Below are positions 36,968 to 47,328 of a DNA stretch of 64,000 nt, piece by piece. The DNA is from Barnesiella sp. GTDB lineage: Bacteria > Bacteroidota > Bacteroidia > Bacteroidales > Muribaculaceae. The position numbers and the translations under genes are program-made. The notes beneath the pieces were generated by a model. It did not search any database. It was not told where the DNA came from and was given only the letters and a program-made list of their open reading frames with translations. Positions within the stretch are counted from its first letter, which is position 1. Every line of letters begins with the position of its first letter. The stretch covers positions 84,795-148,794 of the forward strand of contig JAAVFD010000023.1 in the NCBI GenBank assembly GCA_014800945.1. Direction: 5' to 3'.

Positions 36968-38049
36968 TATTTTTTTATTCTGTCGTTAAGCACTTCAATT
37001 TGCTGGCGCACGGATTCATCATGTATTGCAAGAAGAATAGTTTTGAGGAATTCAGCACCCAGTCCCATTTCTTCGCCAAGTTTAACTCGTGTTCGCATCA
37101 CATCATTGTAACGGTTTGCCTGAACCACGCTCATACGGTGTTCCTTTTTATACTGACCAATTTCGCGTGAAATTCTCATTCGGTTGCTTAGAATTTCAAG
37201 CAGGTCGTTATCAACTTTGTCTATCTGCTGTCGTAAGAGTGTGAGATTTTCAGTGCTCTGCTTTGAATCACGAACAACGAGGGTGTTAAGAATAAAGTTG
37301 AGAATTTCAGGTGTAACTTGCTGAGACGCGTCACTCCAAGCCTTATCCGGATCACAGTGACTTTCAACTATCAGTCCGTTGAATCCCATGTCGAGTGCTT
37401 CCTGACAAAGGGGAGCTATGAGTTCGCGCTTTCCACCAATATGTGAAGGGTCACAAATAATTGGGAGGTTAGGGAAACGAAGGCGTAATTCGATAGGGAT
37501 GTGCCAGTTAGGCATGTTTCTGTACAGATGCTTTCCATAAGTGCTGAATCCTCGGTGAATAGCTCCGAGTTTTCTTATTCCGGCATTATATATTCTTTGC
37601 ATCGCGCCAATCCACAATTCGAGATCAGGGTTGACAGGGTTTTTTACAAGAACTGTTACATCAGCCTTGTTTTCGCTCAGGGTATCAGCAATTTCCTGCA
37701 TGGCGAAAGGATTTGCGGATGTGCGGGCTCCAATCCACAGAATGTCTATACCGGCAGCAAGAGCTTCTTCTACATGCTGCTTTGTAGCAACCTCGGTAGC
37801 TGTGAGCATTCCGGTTTGTTCCTTGACTTTTTTCATCCATTCAAGCCCCGGGGTACCTACGCCTTCAAATCCTCCCGGTTTAGTTCTTGGTTTCCAAATG
37901 CCGGCTCTGAAAATACGAATGCCGTTATCAGCAAGTTCGCGTGCTGTGCATAGCACCTGTTCTTCTGTTTCAGCACTGCAGGGGCCTGCAATGATTAGAG
38001 GCCGGTCGGTAGGATATCCTTCCGGTATTATAGACTGTAAATCTTCCAT
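36967..38049 (-). CDS. Bifunctional DAHP synthase / chorismate mutase
   Basis: The N-terminal domain (about residues 1-255) is a KDO8P-synthase-like DAHP synthase with PLIIAGPCSAET, IFRAGIWKPRTKPGGFEGVG, TATEVATKQHVEEAL, ILWIGART, GAIHRGFSTYGK and DPSHIGGKRELI. The C-terminal 90 residues form an AroQ-type chorismate mutase (LRQQIDKVDNDLLEILSNRMRISREIGQYK). So one protein runs both the first shikimate step and the branch to prephenate. It is flanked by the aminotransferase and tyrA. Confidence 0.94.
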   Translation of the reverse strand: MEDLQSIIPEGYPTDRPLIIAGPCSAETEEQVLCTARELADNGIRIFRAGIWKPRTKPGGFEGVGTPGLEWMKKVKEQTGMLTATEVATKQHVEEALAAGIDILWIGARTSANPFAMQEIADTLSENKADVTVLVKNPVNPDLELWIGAMQRIYNAGIRKLGAIHRGFSTYGKHLYRNMPNWHIPIELRLRFPNLPIICDPSHIGGKRELIAPLCQEALDMGFNGLIVESHCDPDKAWSDASQQVTPEILNFILNTLVVRDSKQSTENLTLLRQQIDKVDNDLLEILSNRMRISREIGQYKKEHRMSVVQANRYNDVMRTRVKLGEEMGLGAEFLKTILLAIHDESVRQQIEVLNDRIKK

Positions 38050-38077
38050 TTGTATTTTTTTTGTTTATGTTAATTAA

Positions 38078-39256
38078 TTATTCTTTAGTAATTTCTGCAT
38101 CTTTAAGGCGACCAAGTGCTCTAAGCATATTCTCCTTGTTGGCGCAAAGTGATATGCGGATATACCTCTCTCCGTTTGAGCCGAAAATAAAACCGGGAGT
38201 GATAAACACTCTTGCTTTATATAGGGCATCATCAGCTAATTTTTCGCCGGATTGACAATCATCGGGTACTTTTGCCCAAAGAAATAATCCTTTTTGGTTA
38301 GAATCAAACGTACACCCGAGGGCTGTAGCTATTTCCTCAGCAACTTTACGGCGCTCTGAATAAACTTCATTAAGTTCATCATACCACTCTTTACCGCTTT
38401 GCAATGCTTTAACGGCAGCAAGCATAACAGGTTTGAACATTCCTGAATCAATATTTGATTTGACTTTCAGAATCCAGTTGACAAACTGAGGGTTGCTTGC
38501 AAGCATTGCTACTCTCCATCCTGCCATATTATGGCTCTTGCTTAATGAATTGAGTTCAATTGCAATATCTTTTGCACCGGGTACAGACAGAATGCTTTCA
38601 GGATTAGGATTCAGGATAAAGCTGTATGGATTGTCATGCGCAATAACTATGTTGTGTTTTTTACCGAAATCTATGAGCTTGGCATATAATTCTTTGTCAG
38701 CAGGAGTCCCGGTCGGCATGTGTGGGTAGTTGACCCACATGAGTTTTATTTTGTCAAGCGGAAGCGTTTCAAGTTTATCAAAATCTGGCTTCCATCCGTT
38801 GTTTTCTGTAAGATCATAAGTGAAAATTTCAGCTTGCACAAGATTGCTAACCGATGTATATGTAGGGTAGCCGGGATTTGGAACAAGAACTCCGTCACCC
38901 GGGTTAAGAAATGCAAGTGAAATATGTAGAATGCCCTCCTTACTTCCGATTAGAGGCTGAATTTCAGTGTCCGGATTCAGGTCAACACCGTACCATTTTT
39001 TGTACCATTCGGCAAATGCTTGTCTGAGAGCCGGTAATCCTACGTATGGTTGATAGCTGTGATTGCCTTCTTTTGCTGCTTCAGCTGCCAGTGTGGTTAT
39101 TACTTCAGATGAAGGCATTCTGTCTGGCCCGCCGATTCCTAAAGAAATAATGTCCATTCCTTTGGCGTTCATTTCAGCTACTTCACGCAATTTGCGGGAA
39201 AAGTAGTACTCTTTGACCGAAGATACTCTGTCTGCTGGTTTGATTTCAGATTTCAT
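38078..39256 (-). CDS. Class I/II PLP aminotransferase, probably aromatic amino acid aminotransferase
   Basis: The protein has the fold type I signatures SLGIGGPDRMPS, GSKEGILHISLAFLNPGD, NYPHMPTG, and NSLSKSHNMAGWR with the PLP Lys. Sequence style is close to LL-diaminopimelate/aspartate aminotransferases, but its place between pheA and DAHP synthase suggests it transaminates phenylpyruvate and hydroxyphenylpyruvate or prephenate. The frame is open from 39295; the Met at 39256 (MKSEIKPADRV) is the better start and overlaps pheA by 11 bp, giving 392 residues. Confidence 0.88.
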   Translation of the reverse strand: MKSEIKPADRVSSVKEYYFSRKLREVAEMNAKGMDIISLGIGGPDRMPSSEVITTLAAEAAKEGNHSYQPYVGLPALRQAFAEWYKKWYGVDLNPDTEIQPLIGSKEGILHISLAFLNPGDGVLVPNPGYPTYTSVSNLVQAEIFTYDLTENNGWKPDFDKLETLPLDKIKLMWVNYPHMPTGTPADKELYAKLIDFGKKHNIVIAHDNPYSFILNPNPESILSVPGAKDIAIELNSLSKSHNMAGWRVAMLASNPQFVNWILKVKSNIDSGMFKPVMLAAVKALQSGKEWYDELNEVYSERRKVAEEIATALGCTFDSNQKGLFLWAKVPDDCQSGEKLADDALYKARVFITPGFIFGSNGERYIRISLCANKENMLRALGRLKDAEITKE

Positions 39257-40094
39257 TTTTACATTCTTTATATTCACCAAGTACTTTGAAGTCATTCAGA
39301 AGGGGGCGCACGGCATCAAGTGCCTGGCGATACCTGACAAATGAATCAAAAGTAATATCAACGTAAAACCTATACTCCCATTCTCTGCCAATGATAGGCA
39401 TTGATTGGATTTTTGACAGATTCATGTCGTAAAAAGTAAATATGGTGAGGATTTTAGACAATGCACCTTGAGTGTGGGGGAGAGTAAACACTATAGATGC
39501 CTTATTAAGTTCTTCATCCTTTGGTTTGAGCTCTTGTGCAACGAGGGGATCGGCAAGAATCAAAAAACGGGTGAAATTGCGCTTGTTAGTCTCAATGCCT
39601 TTATCAAGAATTTCAAGATTGTAAAGGTTGGCAGCGAATTCTCCACAAACAGCGGCGTGCCCTGTAAGATTATTATCAGAAATGTCTTTTGCACTTCCGG
39701 CTGTGTCAGTCTTCTCAACAATTCTTAGATTCGGATGTTTTCTCAGATATTGTTCGCACTGCATAAGTGCCATTGGATGAGAATTCACCTCTGAGAGTTC
39801 TTGAATGAGTTGTCCTTTCAAAGCAGCAAGAACATGAGAAATTCTCATTTTATATTCTCCTATAATAGTAAGATTGCTCTTTCTAAGGAGCTCATGGTTT
39901 TGCAGCAATGCACCGGCAATGGTATTTTCTATAGCCAATATACCGAGTAGGGATGCGTCGGTTTCAAGGGTCTCAAACATGGAGTTGAATGTGTCGCATG
40001 GCACTGTGTCTATTTCCTGTGGATGGAAATATGCTCTTGCCGCAGCGTCATGATAGCATCCGGCTACTCCTTGTATGGTTACTTTCCGTTTCAT
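39246..40094 (-). CDS. pheA: Prephenate dehydratase PheA
   Basis: PheA decarboxylates and dehydrates prephenate to phenylpyruvate. The 282-residue protein has the dehydratase domain (TIQGVAGCYHDAAARAYF, GILAIENTIAG, HPMALMQCEQYL, DTAGSAKDI, AAVCGEFAANLY) with the catalytic NFTRFLIL motif, then an ACT domain (SIVFTLPHTQGALSKILTIF, MNLSKIQSMPI) for phenylalanine feedback. It is the first structural gene; its ATG lies 16 bp after the U-run of the leader terminator. Confidence 0.95.
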   Translation of the reverse strand: MKRKVTIQGVAGCYHDAAARAYFHPQEIDTVPCDTFNSMFETLETDASLLGILAIENTIAGALLQNHELLRKSNLTIIGEYKMRISHVLAALKGQLIQELSEVNSHPMALMQCEQYLRKHPNLRIVEKTDTAGSAKDISDNNLTGHAAVCGEFAANLYNLEILDKGIETNKRNFTRFLILADPLVAQELKPKDEELNKASIVFTLPHTQGALSKILTIFTFYDMNLSKIQSMPIIGREWEYRFYVDITFDSFVRYRQALDAVRPLLNDFKVLGEYKECKNEI

Positions 40095-40109
40095 ATAAAC
40101 GTGTTACAT

Positions 40110-40147
40110 AAAAAATCCCGTCGTCAATCAAAGGCGCCGGGATTTTT
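40110..40147 (-). terminator. Attenuator terminator before pheA
   Basis: On the minus strand AAAAATCCCG (40147-40138) pairs with CGGGATTTTT (40120-40111) over 10 bp, with the U-run in the 3' arm. The first arm can instead pair with CGGGATTTT at 40200-40192 inside the leader-peptide frame, forming the antiterminator. The two pairings exclude each other. Confidence 0.85.
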
Positions 40148-40181
40148 ATCATGAATTATTTATGTTTTATCATTTGATGAT

Positions 40182-40256
40182 TCAGGCACATAAAATCCCG
40201 TTTTTATTTTTGGTAAAATAAAAATATGAATAACAATATGTGCTAAATCGTTTCAT
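40182..40256 (-). CDS. pheL: Aromatic leader peptide of the pheA operon (attenuator)
   Basis: A 24-residue frame starts at ATG 40256 and ends at TGA 40184-40182. Residues 4-14 read FSTYCYSYFYF, so seven of eleven codons are Phe or Tyr and there is no Trp. The final codons (Asn-Gly-Ile-Leu) contain the CGGGATTTT arm of the antiterminator. A ribosome stalled for lack of charged tRNA-Phe or tRNA-Tyr leaves that arm free; one reaching the stop covers it, letting the terminator form. The gene order behind it (pheA, aminotransferase, DAHPS/CM, tyrA) matches this control. The symbol is by analogy with E. coli pheL. Confidence 0.8.
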   Translation of the reverse strand: MKRFSTYCYSYFYFTKNKNGILCA

Positions 40257-40274
40257 TTGTTACTAATTGATATG

Positions 40275-40282
40275 CAAATGTA
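40275..40282 (-). promoter_or_regulatory. Promoter -7 box of the aromatic operon
   Basis: Minus-strand TACATTTG fits TAnnTTTG, with TTG 18 bp upstream. Transcription would begin about 10-15 bases before the leader-peptide ATG. Confidence 0.65.
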
Positions 40283-40354
40283 GTGATTTATTTCTTATTG
40301 CAAGCAAAACGGGAGGAAAAATAAATAAATTGTAGCATGATTCGTTAAAAAAAA

Positions 40355-41722
40355 TCATTTACGTTTAATGATTTTTACTGCTTCCTCCGGTGTCACGAGG
40401 GTCTGTGTCCCTTCTGTCATATCTTTCAGGGTCATCATTCCTTTAGCCATTTCTTCCTCTCCCACAAGAGCAACAAATGGAATACAGCGTGAATTAGCGT
40501 AGGTCATCTGCTTCTTCATCTTTGCTGCATCCGGATATATCTCACATGGAATGCCTTCTGAACGAAGTTCTTTCAGCATCCTCATGGCTGCAATCGCTTC
40601 TTTTTCACCAAAATTTGAAAACATAACAGACGGAGCTGAAGTCACGGTGTCGGGGAACAGATTAAGGGCGGTGAGAACATCATATATTCGGTCAGCTCCG
40701 AAGGATATACCCACACCACTCAGTCCAGGCATACCGAATACGCCTGTCAGGTTGTCATATCTGCCTCCACCTGAAATGCTGCCTATTTCAACATCAAGGG
40801 CTTTGACTTCAAGAATTGTGCCTGTGTAGTAATTCAGTCCTCTGGCAAGCGAAACATCCAGATCAATCTCGGCTTTTGTTTCAAGTTGTGTCGTTGCACT
40901 GATTAGAGTTTCAAGTTCTGCAATTCCAAGGAGTCCTGTTTCGCTGTTAGAAAGTAGTGATTTAAGTTGATTTAGTCGCTCCTCCGGAGTTCCTTTAATG
41001 TCAAGAACAGGTACCAGCTTCTCAATCGCCTCTTGAGAAAGTCCTCTTTGGGCAAGATCCACTTTCACATTTTCAATACCGATTTTGTCTATTTTATCTA
41101 TGGCAACAGTAATGTCGGTCAATCTCTCGGGTTCTCCGATAATCTCAGCAATTCCGGCAAGTACTTTTCTATTGTTAAGTTTAATCACTACTCTTATGCC
41201 GAGTTTTTCAAATACCGAGTCAATCATTTGTATCAACTCGATTTCATTGACAAGAGAATCGCTGCCAACTATATCGGCATCACACTGGTAAAACTCTCTG
41301 TATCTCCCTTTTTGCGGACGATCAGCTCTCCAGACAGGTTGAATCTGATAGCGCTTGAATGGGAGAGTGAGATCATTGCGATGTTGCACCACAAATCTCG
41401 CGAAAGGAACAGTGAGGTCATATCGCAATCCTTTTTCGCTCACCTTTGATGTGAGTTTGGCTGAATCGGATGCAGTAAAACTTTCACCTTCAAGGTCTTT
41501 GAGCCACTCTCCGGAGTTGAGAATCTTAAACAGCAGCTTGTCACCTTCTTCTCCGTACTTTCCCATAAGGGTTGAGAGATTTTCAATAGATGGTGTTTCA
41601 ATCGGTGAAAATCCGTAAAGACCGAATACTTCACGAATTGTAGAGAAAATATAATTACGTCGGGCGGTTTCAACCGGTCCGAAATCACGAGTACCTTTAG
41701 GAATTGATGGTTTCTGTACCAT
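40355..41722 (-). CDS. hisS: Histidyl-tRNA synthetase
   Basis: This class II synthetase charges tRNA-His. The protein shows motif 1 (KGTRDFGP start), the [13 protein letters not shown] block, motif 2 ([32 protein letters not shown]), [15 protein letters not shown], and motif 3 ([15 protein letters not shown]), followed by a C-terminal anticodon-binding domain. A TTG at 41728 keeps the frame open, but the ATG at 41722 ([10 protein letters not shown]) is the natural start, 6 bp after valS. Length 455 residues is normal. Co-transcribed with valS. Confidence 0.95.
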   Translation of the reverse strand: MVQKPSIPKGTRDFGPVETARRNYIFSTIREVFGLYGFSPIETPSIENLSTLMGKYGEEGDKLLFKILNSGEWLKDLEGESFTASDSAKLTSKVSEKGLRYDLTVPFARFVVQHRNDLTLPFKRYQIQPVWRADRPQKGRYREFYQCDADIVGSDSLVNEIELIQMIDSVFEKLGIRVVIKLNNRKVLAGIAEIIGEPERLTDITVAIDKIDKIGIENVKVDLAQRGLSQEAIEKLVPVLDIKGTPEERLNQLKSLLSNSETGLLGIAELETLISATTQLETKAEIDLDVSLARGLNYYTGTILEVKALDVEIGSISGGGRYDNLTGVFGMPGLSGVGISFGADRIYDVLTALNLFPDTVTSAPSVMFSNFGEKEAIAAMRMLKELRSEGIPCEIYPDAAKMKKQMTYANSRCIPFVALVGEEEMAKGMMTLKDMTEGTQTLVTPEEAVKIIKRK

Positions 41723-41728
41723 TTTCAA

Positions 41729-44350
41729 TTATTTGGTAAGCGCCTCAATGGCTTTTGTTAAACTTTCAATTTTTGCCTGAGCATCAGATAATTTTTTGCG
41801 TTCGGCTTCAACAACTTGTGCAGGAGCATTTGAAACAAAACGTTCGTTTGCAAGTTTCTTCTCAACAGAAGCCATAAATCCTCGGGTATATTCAAGGTCT
41901 TTGTTAAGACGTTCAATTTCAGCCGTCGTATCTATGCTACCTGATAGCGGTACATTGATTTCAACGCTACCGGCAATGAAGGAAGCACTTGCAGCATCCT
42001 TATCCTGATTCTGGAGAATTTCTGAAACGTTGGCGAGTTTGATGATAACAGCGTTTTCGCGTGAATCAACAGTGCCGATAATATTAACTTTTATCTGTTC
42101 ACGGTTCGGAATATTCTTTTCAGCGCGAATATTTCTTAATCCATTCACAACTTCCTGAGCATGAGCCATAATGCTGATAATATTGTTGTCACACTCTTTA
42201 GGAGCAGGAATCTGTGCATACATTATTGATTCTCCGTCACGACGATCCTCAAGATGTTGCCACAGTTCTTCTGTGATAAATGGCATGAAGGGATGGAGAA
42301 GACGCAGCAATGAATCAAAAAATCCAAGAGTTGCCTTATAAGTAGTTTCATCTACCGGGCTTCCATAAGTCGGTTTTGCCATTTCCAGATACCATGAAGA
42401 GAAATCATCCCAGAAAAGACTGTATATAACTTTCAAAGCTTCACTGATTCTGAATTTGGAGAAAAGATTGTTTATCTCCTCGATAGATGCCGATAATTTT
42501 GCTTCAAACCATTTGGCGGCAATAGCGGCAGCCTCAGGTGTTGCGGCATCGGGGGCAACTTCCCAACCTTTTACGAGACGGAATGCATTCCATATTTTGT
42601 TACAGAAATTTCTTCCGGTTTCGCAGAGTTTGGTATCAAATAGAATATCATTACCGGCGGGCGCGCACAGCATAAGTCCTACTCTCACTCCATCTGCACC
42701 ATAATTGTCTATTAAATCCAGCGGGTCGGGAGAGTTTCCAAGTTGTTTGGACATTTTTCTTCCGATTTCATCGCGCACAATACCGGTAAAATATACATTA
42801 TTGAAAGGCTGCTTGCCTACAAAATGATAGCCTGCCATAATCATGCGGGCAACCCAAAAGAATATGATGTCCGGACCAGTAACAAGATCTGCAGTAGGGT
42901 AGTAATAACGCATCTCTTCATTGTCCGGCTCAAGGATACCGTTAAACAGTGAGATTGGCCATAACCAGGAAGAAAACCATGTGTCAAGGGTGTCTTCATC
43001 TTGCCTGAGATCTTCCGCAGTCACATTGCTGTCAATTTGGTTGGCTTTTTCAAGAGCCTCTTCAGCAGATTCAGCAACTACTATCTGACCGTCAGGTAAA
43101 TAATAAGCCGGAATACGATGTCCCCACCAAAGCTGACGAGAGATACACCAGTCACGAATCTCGGTCATCCAGTGGCGATAAGTATTAATATATTTTTCAG
43201 GGATAAACTTGATTGTTCCGTTTTCAACGCCCTCAAGTGCAGGCTTTGCGAGGGATTCCATTTTCAGGAACCACTGGTCGCTGAGTCTTGGCTCGGTAAC
43301 GGTGTCTGAGTTGCGTTCGGAATAGCCAACCTTATTCTCGTAATTCTCAATTTTTTCAATAAGACCGGCAGCCTCCAGATCCTTGGCAATTTGCTCGCGT
43401 ACCGCAAATCTGTCCATTCCTATATACATACCTGCTGCTTCAGACACAGTGGCATCGTCATTGAAAATATCAATTGACTCCAAATTATGTTTCTGACCGA
43501 GCATGTAGTCATTAGCATCGTGTGCAGGAGTAACCTTCAGGCAACCGGTTCCAAATTCAATATCAACATACTCATCTTCAATAACCGGAATTTCTCTACC
43601 AACAAGTGGCACAATTACTCTTTTACCTTTTAGGTGAGAGTTCTTCGGGTCGTTAGGGTTGATGCACATTGCTGTATCACCCATAATTGTTTCTGGGCGA
43701 GTGGTCGCTACTATAGCATAGGTATCCTCTCCCACAACCTTATATTTAAGGTGATAAAGCTTGCTGTGTTCCTCTTTATAAATAACCTCGGCATCGCTGA
43801 GAGCTGTTTTTGCCTTAGGATCCCAGTTCACCATCCTCTTGCCTCGGTAAATTAATCCTTGATTATAAAGATCGACAAATACTTTGATTACACTTTTACT
43901 ACGGATATCATCCATAGTAAACGCGGTACGGCTCCAATCACAGGAAGCTCCCAGACGGCGTAGCTGTTTCAGGATAATTCCACCGTAAGTATTGGTCCAG
44001 TCCCATGCATGTTCAAGAAACTGCTCTCTTGTAAGTGAGCTTTTCTTGATTCCTTCACTTGCAAGTTTTGCAACAACTTTTGCTTCTGTAGCGATACTGG
44101 CATGGTCTGTACCCGGTACCCAAAGGGCATTTTTACCGGTCATTCTTGCCCGACGTGTCAAAATGTCCTGAATCGTATTGTTTAGCATATGCCCCATGTG
44201 TAAAACTCCTGTTACATTCGGCGGGGGAATTACTATAACAAATGGTTCACGTGCATCGGGAGTACTCTTGAAAAGACCCTTTTCCATCCAGTAGTCATAC
44301 CATTTTCCCTCTACATCTGCAGGGGAGTATTTTGTGGGTAGTTCGCTCAT
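41729..44350 (-). CDS. valS: Valyl-tRNA synthetase
   Basis: The 873-residue class I synthetase has the HIGH-type motif [16 protein letters not shown], the [19 protein letters not shown] block, editing-domain motifs ([30 protein letters not shown]), the zinc-less [16 protein letters not shown] block, [23 protein letters not shown] with KMSK, and a C-terminal coiled-coil arm (residues 805-873) typical of ValS. It is the first gene of valS-hisS with a -7 box about 41 bp upstream. Confidence 0.96.
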   Translation of the reverse strand: MSELPTKYSPADVEGKWYDYWMEKGLFKSTPDAREPFVIVIPPPNVTGVLHMGHMLNNTIQDILTRRARMTGKNALWVPGTDHASIATEAKVVAKLASEGIKKSSLTREQFLEHAWDWTNTYGGIILKQLRRLGASCDWSRTAFTMDDIRSKSVIKVFVDLYNQGLIYRGKRMVNWDPKAKTALSDAEVIYKEEHSKLYHLKYKVVGEDTYAIVATTRPETIMGDTAMCINPNDPKNSHLKGKRVIVPLVGREIPVIEDEYVDIEFGTGCLKVTPAHDANDYMLGQKHNLESIDIFNDDATVSEAAGMYIGMDRFAVREQIAKDLEAAGLIEKIENYENKVGYSERNSDTVTEPRLSDQWFLKMESLAKPALEGVENGTIKFIPEKYINTYRHWMTEIRDWCISRQLWWGHRIPAYYLPDGQIVVAESAEEALEKANQIDSNVTAEDLRQDEDTLDTWFSSWLWPISLFNGILEPDNEEMRYYYPTADLVTGPDIIFFWVARMIMAGYHFVGKQPFNNVYFTGIVRDEIGRKMSKQLGNSPDPLDLIDNYGADGVRVGLMLCAPAGNDILFDTKLCETGRNFCNKIWNAFRLVKGWEVAPDAATPEAAAIAAKWFEAKLSASIEEINNLFSKFRISEALKVIYSLFWDDFSSWYLEMAKPTYGSPVDETTYKATLGFFDSLLRLLHPFMPFITEELWQHLEDRRDGESIMYAQIPAPKECDNNIISIMAHAQEVVNGLRNIRAEKNIPNREQIKVNIIGTVDSRENAVIIKLANVSEILQNQDKDAASASFIAGSVEINVPLSGSIDTTAEIERLNKDLEYTRGFMASVEKKLANERFVSNAPAQVVEAERKKLSDAQAKIESLTKAIEALTK

Positions 44351-44390
44351 AGCTGTAAATTACCTTTTATAGTTTCATTTTTTCAAGTTG

Positions 44391-44398
44391 CAAAAATA
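44391..44398 (-). promoter_or_regulatory. Promoter -7 box of valS-hisS
   Basis: Minus-strand TATTTTTG fits TAnnTTTG, 41 bp before the valS ATG. Confidence 0.55.
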
Positions 44399-44538
44399 GT
44401 AATATTTTTCGTGCAGCATATATTAATTTAGGTGTTATTATTGTATGTGCAGCAGTTAGAACCAGATTGTAGTGGCTCGTAATCGTGAAAATTTGTGAAA
44501 AATAAAAACGAGGTATTGCACAACTAAAAAAATGTTTA

Positions 44539-44546
44539 TACCTTTG
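44539..44546 (+). promoter_or_regulatory. Promoter -7 box of tRNA-Pro(GGG)
   Basis: TACCTTTG is followed by GCATCGCTTTT, the same initial sequence found after the promoter of the other tRNA-Pro gene in the window. Confidence 0.6.
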
Positions 44547-44566
44547 CATCGCTTTTGAAAATTAAT

Positions 44567-44640
44567 CGGGGTGTAGCTCAGTTGGTTAGAGTACGCGTCT
44601 GGGGGGCGTGAGGTCGCTAGTTCGAGTCTAGTCACCCCGA
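44567..44640 (+). tRNA. tRNA-Pro (anticodon GGG)
   Basis: The 74-nt cloverleaf has acceptor CGGGGTG pairing with CACCCCG, D arm GCTC/GAGT, anticodon loop CTGGGGG giving GGG, and T arm GCTAG/CTAGT around TTCGAGT. The discriminator is A, and no CCA is encoded, as usual in this phylum. Confidence 0.93.
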
Positions 44641-44648
44641 CAAAAGTA

Positions 44649-44678
44649 AGAGCGATGAGAAATCATCGCTCTTTTTTT
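44649..44678 (+). terminator. Terminator of tRNA-Pro(GGG)
   Basis: AGAGCGATGA and TCATCGCTCT form a perfect 10-bp stem with a GAAA loop, then TTTTTTT. Confidence 0.92.
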
Positions 44679-44690
44679 ATACTCATGTTA

Positions 44691-47198
44691 TTATTCAGAT
44701 TTCAGCCTTATACTTGCGGATTTCAAACCCGGTGACGTTGCTTTTATGGTAATTGTGCCAGCCTTATGATCGGTTTTAACAATGGTGGTGAGCTCTCCAT
44801 TGAATGCTTTCATGTGTGGAGCCTGAAACGATTCAAGAGAGGCTGAGTTACCGTTTGCTGAGGCATGATAAGAACCGGCCCCACTGACACTGAAGCGTAT
44901 ATCATTCTCTGCAAAAGGAACAAGATTCCCATCTTTATCTGCTACGCTGACACGTACAAAAGCAAGGTCTTTTCCGTCAGCTTTATAGCTTTCCCGGTCA
45001 GGGGTGAGTACAATATGATGAGCATTGCCGGCGGTTCTGATTTCCTTTTCAGCAACAGCGTTACCATTTTCATCGTAAGCCACAACCTTAACAGTACCCG
45101 GTTCATATTTGGTATCCATCCACATCAGGCGATAGCGTTTCTGACGCTCAAATCCTGCACGGGCTTCGGCGGTATAAGTGCTGTCTATACCGATAGATAT
45201 ATCTTTTGACCGTCTTCCCTGACTGACACCGTTTATAAATAATTCAGCTGAGGGGTAGTTTGTGTAAACAAAAACAGGAGTGGTTTCTCCCTCACGGCCA
45301 TGCCATGTCCAGTGTGGAAGAATATGCAATGTCTCTTCTTCCGGATTCCAGTGGCTCCTATATAGATAGTAGCGATCTTTAGGTATTCCGGCAAGATCGA
45401 CTATACCGAACAAAGAGCTATGGCTCGGCCAGTTTGTGTAATATGGGGTAGGCTCACCAAGATAATCAAACCCGGTCCACACAAATTCTCCCATAGTATA
45501 AGGTAAATCATCGTGCATGATATAGTCATCTTCCGGTAGGTTGGACCAGTTGCAATGTTCAACATCGTATGAGCTGCTTTGGTGATCATCGTAGGTAGCC
45601 ATTGCTTTACGCTCTACCGGAAACTTATATACCCCGCGAGAACTAACAGTGGAAGCAGTCTCGCTTCCGAGAATCAGTTGCTGAGGCAACTTACGGTAAG
45701 CTTCCTGATACTTGAAAGGGCGGTAATTGAATCCCGGAATATCCATTACAGCTGCAAAATTGTTGTTAATAACAGCATCCGGGGCATCCATACCCTGAGT
45801 TACCGGACGGGTGGGGTCTTCACGGTGGCAGATATCCTGTAGCCACCTGGCATTCCGGGCTTGTCCTTCTCCCCATTGGTTCGGCACTTCATTGCCGATA
45901 CACCACATTACCACAGATGGATTGTTGCGATAGTGGCGTATGAGATTAATGAGGTCTTTTTCCGCCCATTCATCAAAAAGTCGGTTATATCCGTTCTGAC
46001 ACTTGGCTATATTCCATTCGTCAAAACTTTCTGCCATTAGCATCATACCCATTTCATCGCAAGCCTTCACAAGTTCGGGAGCCGGCATATTATGGGAAGT
46101 TCTGATAGCATTCACGCCCATATCCTTCATTATGCGTATCTGTCTCCGAATAGCGGCATCATTAACCGCAGCTCCGAGTGGGCCGAGGTCATGATGAAGG
46201 CATACCCCTCTGAATTTTATTTTCTCACCGTTAAGAAAAAATCCTTCATCCGGCTTTATTTCGATTGAGCGGATGCCAAATGGAGTTGTATAGATGTCTT
46301 TCAGTTCATCTCCTTTGAATAATCTGGTTTCGGCACTGTAAAGAGCCGGGGAATCGGGAGACCACAACTCAGGACTCTTAAGTATAAAAGACTGATTTAC
46401 ACTGCTGTCATTAAACTGATAGTCTTTCAGTGAGGATTTGCTGACACCAACTTGATTGCCTTTTGAATCAAGGATAGTTGTCTCCACTGAATAATCCTGT
46501 GAGTAAGCTCCTTTCGGCAGTTCGGGGCTTATACGCACATTTACAGTTGCCCATTCTTTGCTTACTTTGGGAGTGGTTATATATGTGCCCCATACGGGAA
46601 TGTGTGCATCTTCAGTAATAATAAGGTGCACGTTCCGGTATAATCCCGCTCCCGGATACCAACGCGATGATTCAGGTAGATTTTCAAGACGAACAGCAAT
46701 AGTGTTCTTTTCTCCCGGTAAAAGATAGGGAGTAATATCAAAATGGAATGAATTGTAGCCGTAAGGCCAATATGCAACATTCTTGCCGTTGACATATACT
46801 TTAGCTTGACTCATGGCGCCGTCAAAAAGGAGAGTGGCGCGCTGTCCTTCAGTCAGATTCAAAGGATCTATTTCGGTTCTGTACCATCCCGTCCCCACAA
46901 AAGGCAGCCCACCGGTACGTCCGGCATGTTCCATGGCTTCTTTCTGGCCGTCCTGAGTTATGGCGACGTTCTGGCGGTCATTGTCCCAGCTGAATGGACC
47001 ATATATTGCCCAGTCATGCGGAACTATAACCGATTGCCATTTTGAGTCATTAAAGTCTTTCTGAATAAATTCCGGTTTGTCTTCACGGGTAAACTTCCAT
47101 TTTTCAAGAAGTGCTTCTTTTCTCGGCTGCTGAGCAGAGGTGGAGAGGGTGCCAATCAGCATTGCAGTGCACAATGACGCGAGAATTCTCTTTTTCAT
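44691..47198 (-). CDS. Glycoside hydrolase family 2, beta-galactosidase-like, exported
   Basis: The 835-residue enzyme has a signal peptide (MKKRILASLCTAMLIGTLST then SAQQ). It shows the GH2 plan: N-terminal sugar-binding domain (SRWYPGAGLYRNV), Ig-like domain, TIM barrel with the acid/base Glu in CIGNEVPNQW near residue 437 and the nucleophile Glu in MGEFVWTGFDYLGEPTPYY near 570, then C-terminal beta domains with VFVYTNYPSAELFINGVSQG. It likely removes terminal beta-galactosides from host or plant glycans in the periplasm. There is no neighbouring SusCD pair, so it is not part of a full polysaccharide-utilisation locus here. Its leader has a GAGAGT/ACTCTC hairpin. Confidence 0.9.
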   Translation of the reverse strand: MKKRILASLCTAMLIGTLSTSAQQPRKEALLEKWKFTREDKPEFIQKDFNDSKWQSVIVPHDWAIYGPFSWDNDRQNVAITQDGQKEAMEHAGRTGGLPFVGTGWYRTEIDPLNLTEGQRATLLFDGAMSQAKVYVNGKNVAYWPYGYNSFHFDITPYLLPGEKNTIAVRLENLPESSRWYPGAGLYRNVHLIITEDAHIPVWGTYITTPKVSKEWATVNVRISPELPKGAYSQDYSVETTILDSKGNQVGVSKSSLKDYQFNDSSVNQSFILKSPELWSPDSPALYSAETRLFKGDELKDIYTTPFGIRSIEIKPDEGFFLNGEKIKFRGVCLHHDLGPLGAAVNDAAIRRQIRIMKDMGVNAIRTSHNMPAPELVKACDEMGMMLMAESFDEWNIAKCQNGYNRLFDEWAEKDLINLIRHYRNNPSVVMWCIGNEVPNQWGEGQARNARWLQDICHREDPTRPVTQGMDAPDAVINNNFAAVMDIPGFNYRPFKYQEAYRKLPQQLILGSETASTVSSRGVYKFPVERKAMATYDDHQSSSYDVEHCNWSNLPEDDYIMHDDLPYTMGEFVWTGFDYLGEPTPYYTNWPSHSSLFGIVDLAGIPKDRYYLYRSHWNPEEETLHILPHWTWHGREGETTPVFVYTNYPSAELFINGVSQGRRSKDISIGIDSTYTAEARAGFERQKRYRLMWMDTKYEPGTVKVVAYDENGNAVAEKEIRTAGNAHHIVLTPDRESYKADGKDLAFVRVSVADKDGNLVPFAENDIRFSVSGAGSYHASANGNSASLESFQAPHMKAFNGELTTIVKTDHKAGTITIKATSPGLKSASIRLKSE

Positions 47199-47250
47199 GG
47201 TTTATAGTAGTGTAAACTGTTTAATGAGAGTGTTATACTCTCACCGTTTG

Positions 47251-47258
47251 CAAATATA
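47251..47258 (-). promoter_or_regulatory. Promoter -7 box of the GH2 gene
   Basis: Minus-strand TATATTTG fits TAnnTTTG and lies 53 bp before the ATG. Confidence 0.55.
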
Positions 47259-47328
47259 ATCAAAAAAAGTCAATTGGGAATAAAAAACAGCAACCGACAG
47301 AGCCAGTCACTGTTTAATCTTGAATTTG

